From contig CAJNDS010001224.1 in NCBI GenBank assembly GCA_905221605.1, positions 1,135,556 to 1,199,555 on the forward strand: 64,000 nt of DNA, in the 5' to 3' direction. The notes beneath the pieces were generated by a model. That model ran no database searches. It was not told where the DNA came from and worked only from the letters and a program-made list of their open reading frames with translations. Below, in pieces: positions 1 through 9,156 of this stretch (positions are counted from its first letter, which is position 1; each line of letters starts with the position of its first letter). Source of the DNA: Symbiodinium natans (lineage: Eukaryota; Sar; Dinophyceae; Suessiales; Symbiodiniaceae). The translations under genes and the position numbers were made by a program.

Positions 1-85
1 CCTAAGCCCTGAACCCCTGAGCGCAAAGAACCCTAAACCCTGAACCCTAAACCCTAAATCCGAAACCCTAAACCCTAAACCCTAA
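1..85. repeat. Telomere-like CCCTAAA tract
   Basis: Irregular run of CCCTAAA with CCCTGAA variants at the window edge. It is one of more than 70 such internal tracts, so it does not by itself show a chromosome end. Confidence 0.85.
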
Positions 86-212
86 AGCCTTTCTTGGAGG
101 TTCATGTGGAATGAACCTCCAAGTTCACCCAGGTCGCAGTCCAAGCCGGCGCGTTCCAGCACAAAGCCCAAGAGTGGCCTGGTGTCCGCGGGGGCCCTTG
201 GCCGTGGGCACT

Positions 213-350
213 ACTTAGAGGTTCATGGTACTTACTAACCAATTATAACTGTACCTATAACCCACTTATAAGCCCCTTCAGTGCCCTAATATGGTTATAA
301 CAAGTGCAGTTAAAAGTATAGTCGGTCAGGAAGTACCATGAACCTCCAAG
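213..350. mobile_element. MITE-like inverted-repeat element, GGTTCATGG family
   Basis: The left end reads TTAGAGGTTCATGGTACTT and the right end is its near-exact reverse complement (AAGTACCATGAACCTCCAAG). The interior has no coding potential. Related copies lie at 19241, 47372, 47884 and elsewhere, so this is a dispersed non-autonomous element about 140 bp long. Confidence 0.8.
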
Positions 351-857
351 CCCTCTGCGTTGAGGGTTTAGGGTTCCCAAAAGGGTTTCGGTGCAGGGTT
401 CCGGGACTACGGGTTCTTCCTGGGGAATTTGCGAGAAGTCGGTTCCCTGTAAGTCTCCTAGAGGGTTGTAGAGGGGGACAGGAGGTACTTCATGCCTTTG
501 CTTCCCAGTAAGATTCAGGGGAGCCAACTCGGGAATGCACCTCGAAGCTAAATATGTGGCCTAGTTAGCGGGTGCTTGTCTTTATGTAGAAATGTGTTGC
601 TCGATTTTTAAAGAGACTATGCAGTAGGAGCAAGTGGAGGAGCATTCTTTCACTGAGGGGTATTGGGCTCGCTCCAATCTTTCGTGTAGCTGGCGTGCCC
701 TTACTAGCAGAGGACTTGAATGCCTACTTCTCGAAAGCTGCACCGCGCTTGGCACAGAAGAACAGCACACAGGCCCCGACGACCGCCCCTAGCGTGACCC
801 CCAAGCCCTCTACCCTCAGCTGGCCAGGCATGAGAACTGACTCCAACCCCAGCACTA

Positions 858-973
858 CTTGCAGGTTCATGGGCGGTTGGAAGTAAGGCTTTAAGTACCT
901 TAGAAAGGGTATAAGCATAGTTGCCAGAACAATAGCCCTACTTATCGCTACCCATGAACCTTCAAGTACCTCT
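858..973. mobile_element. MITE-like element, GGTTCATGG family, subfamily 2
   Basis: Starts with ACTTGCAGGTTCATGGG and ends with CCCATGAACCTTCAAGT, an imperfect terminal inverted repeat. The interior resembles the copies at 45471 and 50373 (blocks like AAGTAGGG and TATAACC). No ORF of its own. Confidence 0.7.
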
Positions 974-1146
974 CAATTTAGAAGTAGACCTGCAGAAGTC
1001 ACATTTGGGATCCCGATATGGTTTCGAGGGGTTCTATCCCTAAGACCCCACGCTGATTCACGGTAAGCGCCACACTGATTTGCGGTATATTCCTTCCTTT
1101 CGCGCCGGATGCACCCATCTACACCCTAACTCTTTTTTTTGCTAAT

Positions 1147-1437
1147 TACCCCCTAAACCCCCCCCCCCCCCCTAAACCCCTAAACCCTTAAACCCCTAAA
1201 CCCCCAAACCCCTAAACCCCTAAACCCCTAAACCCCTAAACCTCCTAAACCCCCTAAAACCCCTAAGACCCCTAAGACCCCTAAGACCCCTAAGACCCCT
1301 AAGACCCCTAAAACCCGAAACCCCGAAACCCCCAAACCCCTAAACCCCTAAACCCCTAAACTCCTAAACCCCTAAACCCCTAAACCCTAAACCCTACCCC
1401 TAAACCCTAAACCCTAAACCCTAAACCCTAACACCAC
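1147..1437. repeat. Telomere-variant array, mostly 8-mer CCCCTAAA
   Basis: A long array in which an 8-bp unit CCCCTAAA predominates, with a CCCCTAAGA sub-block at about 1260-1315. It returns to 7-mer CCCTAAA at the right end, next to an exon-like island. Confidence 0.85.
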
Positions 1438-1545
1438 CGGCCCTCGAGGTCAAGTTCCGCGGCGACCACGGCATCTCCTTCGAGGGCACGCGCGTTTCGC
1501 ACTCGGTGCTGCAGGCTCGAGCCCCGGCTCACATGACGAAGAGGG
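1438..1545 (+). CDS. Exon-like island, product unknown
   Basis: Unique GC-rich sequence between CCCTAAA on the left and TTTAGGG on the right, open in one frame and reading ...LEVKFRGDHGISFEGTRV.... The composition and flanks match the proven exons of the POR gene. No family is recognised and the borders are approximate. Confidence 0.4.
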
Positions 1546-2270
1546 TTTAGAAAACAGAAAGAGGAGGGTTTTGGGTTTAGGGTTTAGGGTTTAGGGCTAG
1601 TGGGTTCATATTTTTGTTGGTGAGGGTATATGGGGCTCCTTATAGATGTTGGTGAGTGTGTATGTTTGGGTGTCCTTTTGGGGCCATAATAAGCCTCTAC
1701 TTCACATGAGTTCACATGAGGTTCTGCGAGCCCTATACCTTTCAAGCAAGTTGAGGCTTCGGGGTGGGTCCTTACTTGAGGATTATGGCTCACATCATTA
1801 AGGTTTAGGGTTTAGGATTTAGGGCATGGGGCTCAGGGTTGAGGGTTTAGGGTTTAGGGTTTGGGGTTTAGGGACTCTAGAGTTCACAAAGTATCTTCCT
1901 CAACGGGGTTTGGCGACTTTCAGGGGGGTTTGGGGTGTAGGGTTTAGGGCTTCCGGAATTTTTGAGCCGTGCTCCCTGCAGAGGCTGGATGTGGGTGTCG
2001 TGTTCTCGCACTTGGGCTTCGGAGCAGCGTGCTTCTGCTGTTTGTGGCTCACACACACAAGTCTCCCTGATTCACAAAGCCCCCTTGCCAGCATCCCTCA
2101 GCCTAACCTCCCCAGCATCCCTCAGCCTAACCTTGTCGCGCGCCAGCCACTTAAGACAAGAAGACGCGCTCATACGACTCCCAGCAGTCAGGCGACACAG
2201 AGGACGTCCCCAGCCCTAGGAAGCCAAGTCATCACTCCCCAAGTCTCCCTTTCATCACCCAGCGAGCATC

Positions 2271-2325
2271 ATGAACCTCCTCGTGGGCTCTTATGACAGC
2301 GACGAGGAGGAGGCTCCACCTCAAG
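2271..2325 (+). CDS. Probable first coding exon of an unknown gene
   Basis: ATG at 2271 opens a frame reading MNLLVGSYDSDEEEAPPQ and stops at a GT donor after CAAG. The phase (1) fits exactly onto the open frame that starts after CAG at 2485, giving ...PPQGELPRPLDL.... An acidic N-terminus with a DSDEEE cluster is common in nuclear RNA-processing proteins, but I cannot assign a family. Later exons are not identified. Confidence 0.45.
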
Positions 2326-2485
2326 GTTCCGCCGGGAGGGGGGGGGGTGGGGGGGGGGTGGGGGGGGGGGGGGAACCCTAAACCCTAAACCCTAAACCCC
2401 AAACCCTAAACCCTAAACCCCAAACCCTAACCCTAAACCCTAACCCTGAACCTTAACAGCCCTAGTCGGGCTTAGGGAGCCGCAG
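2326..2485 (+). other. Predicted intron containing G-run and CCCTAAA tract
   Basis: GT at 2326-2327 and CAG at 2483-2485. The body is a G-rich homopolymer block (about 2336-2372) followed by CCCTAAA repeats ending 30 bp before the acceptor. Prediction rests on frame continuity between 2271-2325 and 2486-2580. Confidence 0.4.
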
Positions 2486-2580
2486 GAGAACTGCCGCGGC
2501 CGCTGGATCTCCAGTCGAAGCTGGTCGTGCCGGCCAAGTGTGAGGAGGTGCCTCCCCCGAAAGGCCCCAACGCCCCTTTT
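2486..2580 (+). CDS. Second coding exon of the gene starting at 2271
   Basis: Open frame ELPRPLDLQSKLVVPAKCEE followed by VPPPKGPNAPF. It is followed directly by TTTAGGG repeats, so the donor is near 2580. It joins in phase to 2271-2325. Product unknown; proline-rich and probably low in fixed structure. Confidence 0.45.
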
Positions 2581-3256
2581 GGGGTTTGGGGGTTGGGGTT
2601 TGGGGTTGAGGGTTTAGGGTTTAGGGTATAGGGTTTAGGGTTTAGGGTTTTCTGCGTCAAGGGCACTTCTCCCCCCGAGTAAGAATAAGGAACCGCAACA
2701 TGATCTGAGGGGTATTTATGGAAGTTTGCCGGGTGAGGGAGGTAACACATAACACGCCGCCAGGGTCGGTGGACACTGTTATCTTTGAGGCATGGGGGCC
2801 ACAGCTAGATATTTTGAGATTTTTGGAAAGTTCGAGCCGGCTCGAATTATGGCTTTGTGGCCACCGGGCCCATCGATGACAGAATTTCGTTTTTTTGGCA
2901 AATTCGAGCCCGCCCCAGTTTTCAGTTTTGGTGACCTCTTGTTTTTGGCAATTTTGGAATATTCGAGCCAGCTCGAGTTTTCCAAAAACCATCCCAAAAC
3001 TATGGCTATGCGACCCTTAGGCATCGTAGATTACAGAAATGAGTGTTGCTGGAGAGAATTTAAACCAGCTCGAGTGTGCTTGAGCTTAATGCCTTAATGA
3101 TTTTAAATAGGTTGGGCCTGTCGGCTTTTCAATCGCTAGCTCACAGCCTCCTCCCCTTCTAAGATCCACCGGTTTCCAGATCATGGGGGGGGGGGGGGAG
3201 GGGGGTGAGCTAATACATATGTATACGGTTTAGGGTTTAGGGTTTAGGGTTTAGGG

Positions 3257-3290
<34 letters not shown>

Positions 3291-3304
3291 TGTATGTATG
3301 TATG
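3257..3304. repeat. (TATG)n microsatellite
   Basis: About eleven uninterrupted TATG units directly after a TTTAGGG tract at 3228-3256. Both reading directions give meaningless repeat peptides. Confidence 0.9.
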
Positions 3305-3426
3305 GTGCAGGGCTGCCACCCCCGCCCCCTCCCGTGGTATCCACCCCCCACCACTTCCTCTTCCGCCCATATTTTTAGCTAGATTCCCCCTTCCTTTCGG
3401 GGGGATATTGGGCTCTTTGGGTTCTA

Positions 3427-3500
3427 CTTGGAGGTTCATGGTACTTACTAACCAATTATAACTGTACTTATAGCTGGACTTATCGCCACATGAGGGGACT
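3427..3500. mobile_element. Left half of a GGTTCATGG MITE-like element
   Basis: Matches the first ~65 bp of the elements at 213 and 19241 (TACTTGGAGGTTCATGGTAC, then CTAACCAATTATAACTG) but no right inverted end is found. A truncated copy. Confidence 0.65.
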
Positions 3501-3619
3501 TAACGGGCTTCTAAAAAGTATCCTTCACAGCTTCAGTCGACCCTGAGCCGTGGACGGCAACAGTCAGACCGTCGGACAGCTGCCTTTTGCCTGCTTCGTG
3601 AGCGCGAGCGTCGAAGCCC

Positions 3620-3930
3620 TAGACAACCCGAAGCCCTAAGCCCTAAGCCCTAAGCCCTAAGCCCTAAACCCTGAACCCTGAACCCCGAACCCTGAACCCC
3701 GAAACCCTGAACCCCGAAACCCTGAACCCGAAGGCCTAAACCTCAATTAAGGCAATGGGCTCTCTGGCTTTGTGCACAGGTTACGCCGTCCTTCGATCCT
3801 GAGCCCCAGGAGGTGTGTGGGTTGGGATTCAGGGTTCAGGGTTCAGGGTTCAGGGTTCAGGGTTTAGGGTTTAGGGTTTAGGGTTTAGGGTTTCGGCTTT
3901 CGGGTTTAGGGTTTAGGGTTGAGGGATCGT
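3620..3930. repeat. Telomere-like tracts in inverted orientation
   Basis: CCCTAAG/CCCTGAA variants at 3620-3745, about 80 bp of unique sequence, then TTCAGGG/TTTAGGG at 3825-3925. Each block is locally homogenised for its own variant. Confidence 0.8.
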
Positions 3931-4319
3931 CAGGGTTCATGGCTAAGAAAGGGCTCGGAGTCTCAGAGATCGTGGGGGAAAACCATCATCTGTCCTAAGC
4001 CGTGAGCCTTGAATCAACCCTAAACCCCAGCCCGCGCCCGACATATTTAGATATAGTGTATGTATCTTGTATTATCTACTGCCCTACGTATTTAAGGCTA
4101 TAATATGTGTAGCGAAGATTCTCTAAGGCCCCATTGTACATTTTTTTTATAGATCTAACTTATTGAGACTCCTGTTGGGAGGGTCCTTGGGTTCTTGGTC
4201 GGCTACCAAGTGGAAAAAGCTTTCAAGTTCTCTCTGGGACCCATAGACCATAGAAGATATGTAGCCTTCTAGGGCCCCTAAACCGAAAGCCCTAGACCCT
4301 AAACCCTAAACGCCAGTGC

Positions 4320-4445
4320 AGCAGGGAACAAAAACACCCCGAAACCCGAAACCCGAAACCCGAAACCCTAAAAACCCGAAACCCGAAACCCGAAACCCTA
4401 AACCCTAAACCCTAAACCCTAAACCCTAAACTCTACAAACCCTAA
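4320..4445. repeat. Telomere-like tract, CCCGAAA then CCCTAAA
   Basis: Block of CCCGAAA units followed by CCCTAAA units, immediately left of an exon-like island. Confidence 0.85.
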
Positions 4446-4467
4446 GCCCCCTAACCCCCCCAAAACC

Positions 4468-4552
4468 CCAGCTTCGAGGAGTTTGACTCCGGACTCCATG
4501 ACCCAGAATGCGAGTGCGAGCATTGCGCCATGCTGATGTTGAGGCTTGGGCC
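4468..4552 (+). CDS. Exon-like island, acidic and cysteine-containing
   Basis: Open frame SFEEFDSGLHDPECECEHCA followed by MLMLRLGPQA, ending at TGA at 4550-4552. It sits between two CCCTAAA tracts. It could be a terminal exon; no domain is recognised. Confidence 0.35.
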
Positions 4553-4559
4553 GCAAGCA

Positions 4560-4750
4560 TGACCCTGAGCCCTAAGCCCTAAACCCCTAAACCCCTAAAC
4601 CCCTAAACCCCTAAACCCTTAAACCCCTAAACCCCTAAACCCCTAAACCCCTAAACCCCTAAACCCCTAAACCCCTAAACCCCTAAACCCTACACCCTAA
4701 ACCCGAAACCCGAAACCCTAAACCCTAAAACCCTACACCCTAAACCCTTT
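4560..4750. repeat. Telomere-variant array, 8-mer CCCCTAAA
   Basis: Fourteen or more CCCCTAAA units followed by CCCTAAA and CCCGAAA units. Confidence 0.85.
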
Positions 4751-5183
4751 GATCCAGGAATCTCGGGCTCTGGGCATGAGTGGGCAAGTACGACATTAGT
4801 TTAGGATCCCGTAGGTCAGAAAGAAGCGAGGGTTTAGGGTTTAGGGTTTAGGGTTTAGGGTTTAGGGTTAGCCTTTCGTCCTGCAAAAGCCAAGGAGGTT
4901 CATGGCCAAGAACCTTCAGACAAAAGGCATCCGCTTTAAGTGCCTCTTGGCTCCGGTTGGCTTCAGTGACTTGCGCATAACCCCCCCCTTAAATGGGTTT
5001 AGGGTTTAGGGTTTAGGGTTTGGGGTTTAGGGTGAGCAGGGGCCACCGTTGCGCATGTGGATCTGATCCCTCAGCTGCCGCAGTGCCGTTCAGGCCCAGC
5101 GAGCGTAGCAGCTAAGAGAGGCCTGCGTTTCGCCCCAGTTTCCACTTAGCGTTCCCGTTTCTGTTTCAAGATTTCAATCGCAA

Positions 5184-8100
5184 ATGCTGGTGCTTCGCGT
5201 CGCGCTGCTCCTCCTCTTCCAGGCGGTGCCCTAGAGAGGGTTAGAAGTACAGATGGCCCTACTTAGAGAACCCCCTGCCTATACCTACCCAAATATCTCC
5301 AAACCCTAACTCTAAACCCCAAACCCTAAACCCTAAACCTAAACCCTAAACCCTAAACCCTACACCCTACACCCTAAACCCTAAACCCTGAACCCTAAAC
5401 CCTAAACCCTAAACCCTAAACCCCAAACCCAGAAACCCTAACCCTATGTCTGACTATCCAAATCAGCCTCCTAGCAGGCAGAGGCCTGGAAATGGATGGC
5501 CAAGATCAAGGCACCCTCGTTGAGAAGAATGCGGCAGGGCTCCAAGTTTGGAGACAAGAAGTTCCTGGGCAGCCGAGGCTAGGGTTTAGGGTTTAGGGTT
5601 TAGGGTTTGGGGTTTAGGGTTTAGGGTTAAGGGTTTAGGGTTTAGGGTTTAGGGTTTAGGAATTAGGGTGCAAAGGGTTAGGAATTAGGGTTCAAAGGGT
5701 TTAGGGTTTAGGGTTTGGAGTTTAGGGTATCATAAAGCAGCTTCCGGCTTCAGAAGGGTTTAGGGTTTGGGCTTTAGTGTTTAGGTGTTCAGGAAAGAAG
5801 GGTTTGGGGTTTAGGGCTCGCTATCGCTGCGAGCCCAGCGGCAAAAGGGTTCAGGCCGCCTTGAAACCCTCGCAAATAGAAACCAAGTCACGAGAAGGCG
5901 CGATCCGATTTCGTGCACGCTCAGAACTTCTTACTGTTGGTTAGTATAGGGAATGAGGGGAATGAGGGCCCTATATACCCCTTAAGGGATTACATAGGGT
6001 ACCTCATTCCCTCATCCCCTAAACCCTAAACCCTAAACCCTAAACCCTAAACCCTAAACCCTAAACCCTAAACCCTAAACCCTAAACCCTAAACCCTAAA
6101 CCCTAAACCCTAAACCCTAAACAGTAAGTTTTTCAAGAAGAGCCGAGGCTGGTGGTCATCACCGGAACATCCTCCGGCCTTGGCAAGGCGACGACCAAAG
6201 CACTTCTGAGGGCCAAGGAGCGGTTCAGGGTTTAGGGTTTAGGGTTTAGGGTTTACTAACGGAGGGACCCTTTTCAGGGACGTTAGGGGGTTCTTACAGG
6301 GGGGCTACTTAGGTAGAAAGGGCCTAGATAAGGCATGTATTGGGGTCCCTTCCTTCTACCCCTCAAGGAGTATCACGTCATTGGAGCCGTGCGCGACTTG
6401 GAGAAGATGCAGGTCGTTGCCGAGTTGGAAGGCTTTGACATGGACCGCTTCACGCCCATGGAAGTGGACCTTGCGAACTTCGAGTCGGTGAAGGCGTTCA
6501 CGGAGAACTTGGACAAGTTCCGGGGGGGCCGGCCCATTGACAGGCTAGTCTGCAACGCGGCCGTGTATCAGCCCACCCTGGAGTATCCCAAGTGGACCGT
6601 GGATGGGCATGAGCAGCAGCTGCAGATCAACTACCTGAGCCACTTCCTGCTCACCTCCAAGATCATGCCCATGATGACCGACTCCAGCGATGCCCGTGTG
6701 GTGATGATCGGATCGGTGACTGGGAACGACAACACCGTGGGAGGTGGCGGAGTCTACCCGATTGCAGACTTGAAGGAGTTGGATGGCCTGGAGCTAGGGT
6801 GCAAGAAGCCCATCGCCATGATGGATGGCTACAACTTCAACGGTGCCAAGATGTACAAGGACACGAAGCTTGCCTTGATGATGACCTCCAACATGCTTCA
6901 TGAACGCTTTCATCGCTCCACAGGCATTGCCTTCAGCTCCATCTACCCCGGCTGCATTGCCGAGACCCCCTTGTTCAGAGAGAAGCGGCCCTGGTTCCGC
7001 AAGTACTTCCCCATCTTCATGAAGTACATCACCGGGGGCTTTGTGGGAGAGGAGGAGGCCGGGACACGACTCTTCCAGGTCTTGCACGACCCCAAGTGCA
7101 CGAAGTCCGGGGTCTACTGGTCCTGGAATGGCGGGCCGCGCGAGGGCCGGGGCATTGAGGCCATGGAGAAGGGTGGCCAGATCGTTGGGGCGGGAGGTGC
7201 AGGAGGTGGCTGGGAGTCCATCTTCGAGAACGACCAAAGCGACAAGGTTCTGAACAAGGACTTGGTGCAGAAGCTTTGGGAGAACACCAACGAGGTCACC
7301 GGAGCTCAGTGGCCCAAAGCCTATCAGGCCAAGTCCCCCTGCCCGACCCTCAAGGTGGTGGGCGCCGCCACGTCACTCCTTGGCATCCTTGAGGAGCGTG
7401 CTCGCATGAAGGCCACCCAAGGTGCGGGCGGGAAGATCGTGGCGAACAAGACGCTGCCAGTGGCGGAGCGGCGCAAGGCCTTGGAGGGGATGCTCCAAGC
7501 CCTGGACAAGACGCCCAATGACCCGGAAGAGCTGGAGAAGGACCTGCTTCGCACGGCCGGGAAGGTCCCCGAAGGTGTTGTGGGTGACGTGTCTTTGGAG
7601 TCGCTGGAGCACCTGGAGCACCTGGAGCACCTGGAGGACTCGGAGCCTTCCGTTGAGGCCGTGATGCCCGAGCTCGATGATGACTTCGTCGAGCCTGCCG
7701 AGCCTCCCCAGATGATCCCCGGCCACGAGAAGCTCGGTGACACCCCTGTGGTCTTCCAACCTCAGAATGTGATGACGATGGCGCGGGCAGGCCAGCCTTT
7801 GAGCGAAGTGGCAACCCAGGCTGACGTCTTCATCCGCTACAAGTGCAAGAAGGGCAAGTGCAAGACCTGTGCCGTGAACATCGATGGGAAGTGGGTCTCC
7901 GCCTGCCAAACCAAGATCCCTCCCCAGGAGCCCGGAAAGAGCTTCGACGTTCGTGTTCGCCCGGTCTCGGATGGCAAAGCAGCTTGGTCGCTTCGTGGTA
8001 CCCTTTTTCATGTTTTTTTGGTTCAAAGTTCCCTTCTCAAAAGTGACCAACCCCCACCAGCCCCCCAAAAGGGGTGCCCTTATGAGAATATGGTTACTGT

Positions 8101-9156
8101 GGGCTACCAAGGCAAAGAGACCCTAAACCCTAAACCCTACACCCAACACCCTACACCCTAAACCCTAAACCCTAAACCCCTTATTATAAAATGGTTCCTG
8201 GGGGCTAAACCAAGGCCAAGAACAAGGCCGCCTTCTTCACGCCCAAGTCCTTCGCCGACGGCGTCGTCAACAACGGCTTGGGCATCTAGGTGGGACTATA
8301 TACTACAACTTTATACCACTTTGTAAGTTTAGGGTTCCTCTCATTTCATATTAAATAGGTGCAACTTTACTACAACTTTATAACCACTTTATAAGTTTAG
8401 GGTTCCTCTCATTTCATATCAAGGGCGAGCTGAAAGTTTAGACTAAACCCTAAACCCTAAACCCTAAACCCTAAACCCTAAACCCTAAACCCTAAACCCT
8501 AAACCCTAAACCCTAAACCCTAAACCCTAAACCCTAAACCCCAAACCCCAAACCCTAAACCCTAAACCCTAAACCCGAAACTGTTGGGGGGGTTTAAAAG
8601 AGCAACCAAGGCATGGTGGGCTTCGTGAAGGAGGCTTTTGGTGCGGACCCCGACTTCAAGGTGCCTGGGACCCCTTAGGGGTGCCTTATAGGGAGGGGGG
8701 GTTTAGGGTTTAGGGTTTAGGGTTTAGGGTTTAGGGTTTAGGGTTTAGGGTTTAGGGTTTAGGGTTTAGGGGTACCCAGGGAACCTTATAGGGAAGCGAA
8801 GCTTAGGGAGCCTTAGGGAGTTGTTAGGAGTATTAGGGAACCTTGGGTTACACACCCTAAGCCCTCAACCCTCAACCCTCAACCCTCAACCCTAAACCCT
8901 AAACCCTAAACCCTAAACCCTAAACCCCCTCCCTTTTGAAGCCTCGAAGGTCCGCATGGAGAGGGAGAAGATGGTCGAGGAGCTCCTGGCCAAGAGGGCG
9001 AAGGAGGCGAAGGTCCAGACGAAGAAGTCGCTCCGCAGCTCGGAAGGCCCTGAGACCGTCACGGACGAGTATGGCCGCGAGTTCATCCTTCCAGGCATTG
9101 CCATGACCGCAGCTTTCATGGTTGCATTGATTCAAAACTACCCGGTGCTCGACTGA
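5184..9156 (+). CDS. Light-dependent protochlorophyllide oxidoreductase with C-terminal [2Fe-2S] domain (about 7 exons)
   Basis: POR reduces protochlorophyllide to chlorophyllide in the plastid using light and NADPH. Predicted exons: 5184-5222, 5478-~5580, ~6141-6217, 6368-7978, 8215-8281, 8611-8660 and 8950-9156, about 715 residues. Exon 1 encodes MLVLRVALLLLFQ, a signal-peptide core; exon 2 is Lys/Arg-rich like a transit peptide, as expected for a secondary plastid. Exon 3 has the SDR nucleotide-binding motif TGTSSGLG. Exon 4 has LVCNAA, the long POR loop and the catalytic YKDTK (Tyr-x-x-x-Lys), ending the POR part near EVTGAQWP. A linker with EHLEHLEHLE follows, then CKKGKCKTC...C, a CxxxxCxxC pattern like plant/SdhB-type [2Fe-2S] ferredoxins. 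The C-terminus ends in a hydrophobic helix (FILPGIAMTAAFMVALI) before the stop. The exon 2/3 junction is uncertain. The POR identity is firm; the fusion rests on one uninterrupted exon covering both parts. Confidence 0.85.
5223..5477 (+). other. POR intron 1, telomere-like
   Basis: Donor GC after TTCCAG and acceptor AGCAG|GCAG. CAGGC occurs at both junctions. The 3' half is a 160-bp CCCTAAA tract (5290-5455). Confidence 0.6.
5581..6140 (+). other. POR intron 2: TTTAGGG at the start, CCCTAAA at the end, flanked by a 10-bp duplication
   Basis: AGCCGAGGCT is present at 5571-5580 and again at 6141-6150. Between the two copies lie TTTAGGG repeats (5581-5735), a middle part with a GGGAATGAGGG inverted element (5938-6020) and CCCTAAA repeats (6021-6123). 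The two telomere-like ends are in opposite orientation and could pair as a long stem. The exact splice points are not settled by frame. Confidence 0.6.
6218..6367 (+). other. POR intron 3
   Basis: Joins AKE to YHVIGAVRD. AAGGAG occurs at both borders, so a GA donor (AAG|GAGCGG) and AAG|GAG acceptor fit. It starts with TTTAGGG repeats; the rest resembles fragments of other dispersed elements (GGACCCTTTTCAGGG and similar). Confidence 0.6.
7979..8214 (+). other. POR intron 4: family A introner nested with a telomere-like intron
   Basis: GGCAAAG is at 7973-7979 and again at 8110-8116, enclosing a family A introner that ends GGGCTACCAAG. CCCTAAA repeats (8119-8180) follow, and the acceptor is ACCAAG|GCCAAG at 8214. 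Joining 7978 to 8215 keeps frame (VSDGKAKNKAAFF). The order suggests a telomere-like intron first, then introner A inserted at its donor. Confidence 0.65.
8282..8610 (+). other. POR intron 5: two tandem copies of a ~70-bp element plus CCCTAAA tract
   Basis: GC donor after CTTGG; acceptor ACCAAG|GCATGG; GGCAT is repeated at both borders. The body has two near-copies of a unit (8289-8354 and 8358-8420) sharing CTACAACTTTATA and GTTTAGGGTTCCTCTCATTT, then CCCTAAA repeats 8443-8575. Related copies are at 19706 and 47225. Confidence 0.65.
8661..8949 (+). other. POR intron 6, telomere-like with inverted ends
   Basis: GT donor after TTCAAG and acceptor CGAAG|GTCC; AAGGT occurs at both borders. TTTAGGG repeats at 8697-8772 and CCCTAAA repeats at 8875-8933 lie in opposite orientation around a short unique core. 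Confidence 0.65.

Noticed and set aside
1-85. Possible true chromosome end
   Set aside because: The tract is short, mixed and one of dozens of internal tracts; nothing marks the window start as an end.
7373-8110. Long minus-strand ORF opposite POR
   Set aside because: It is a shadow of the GC-rich POR exon with no family resemblance.
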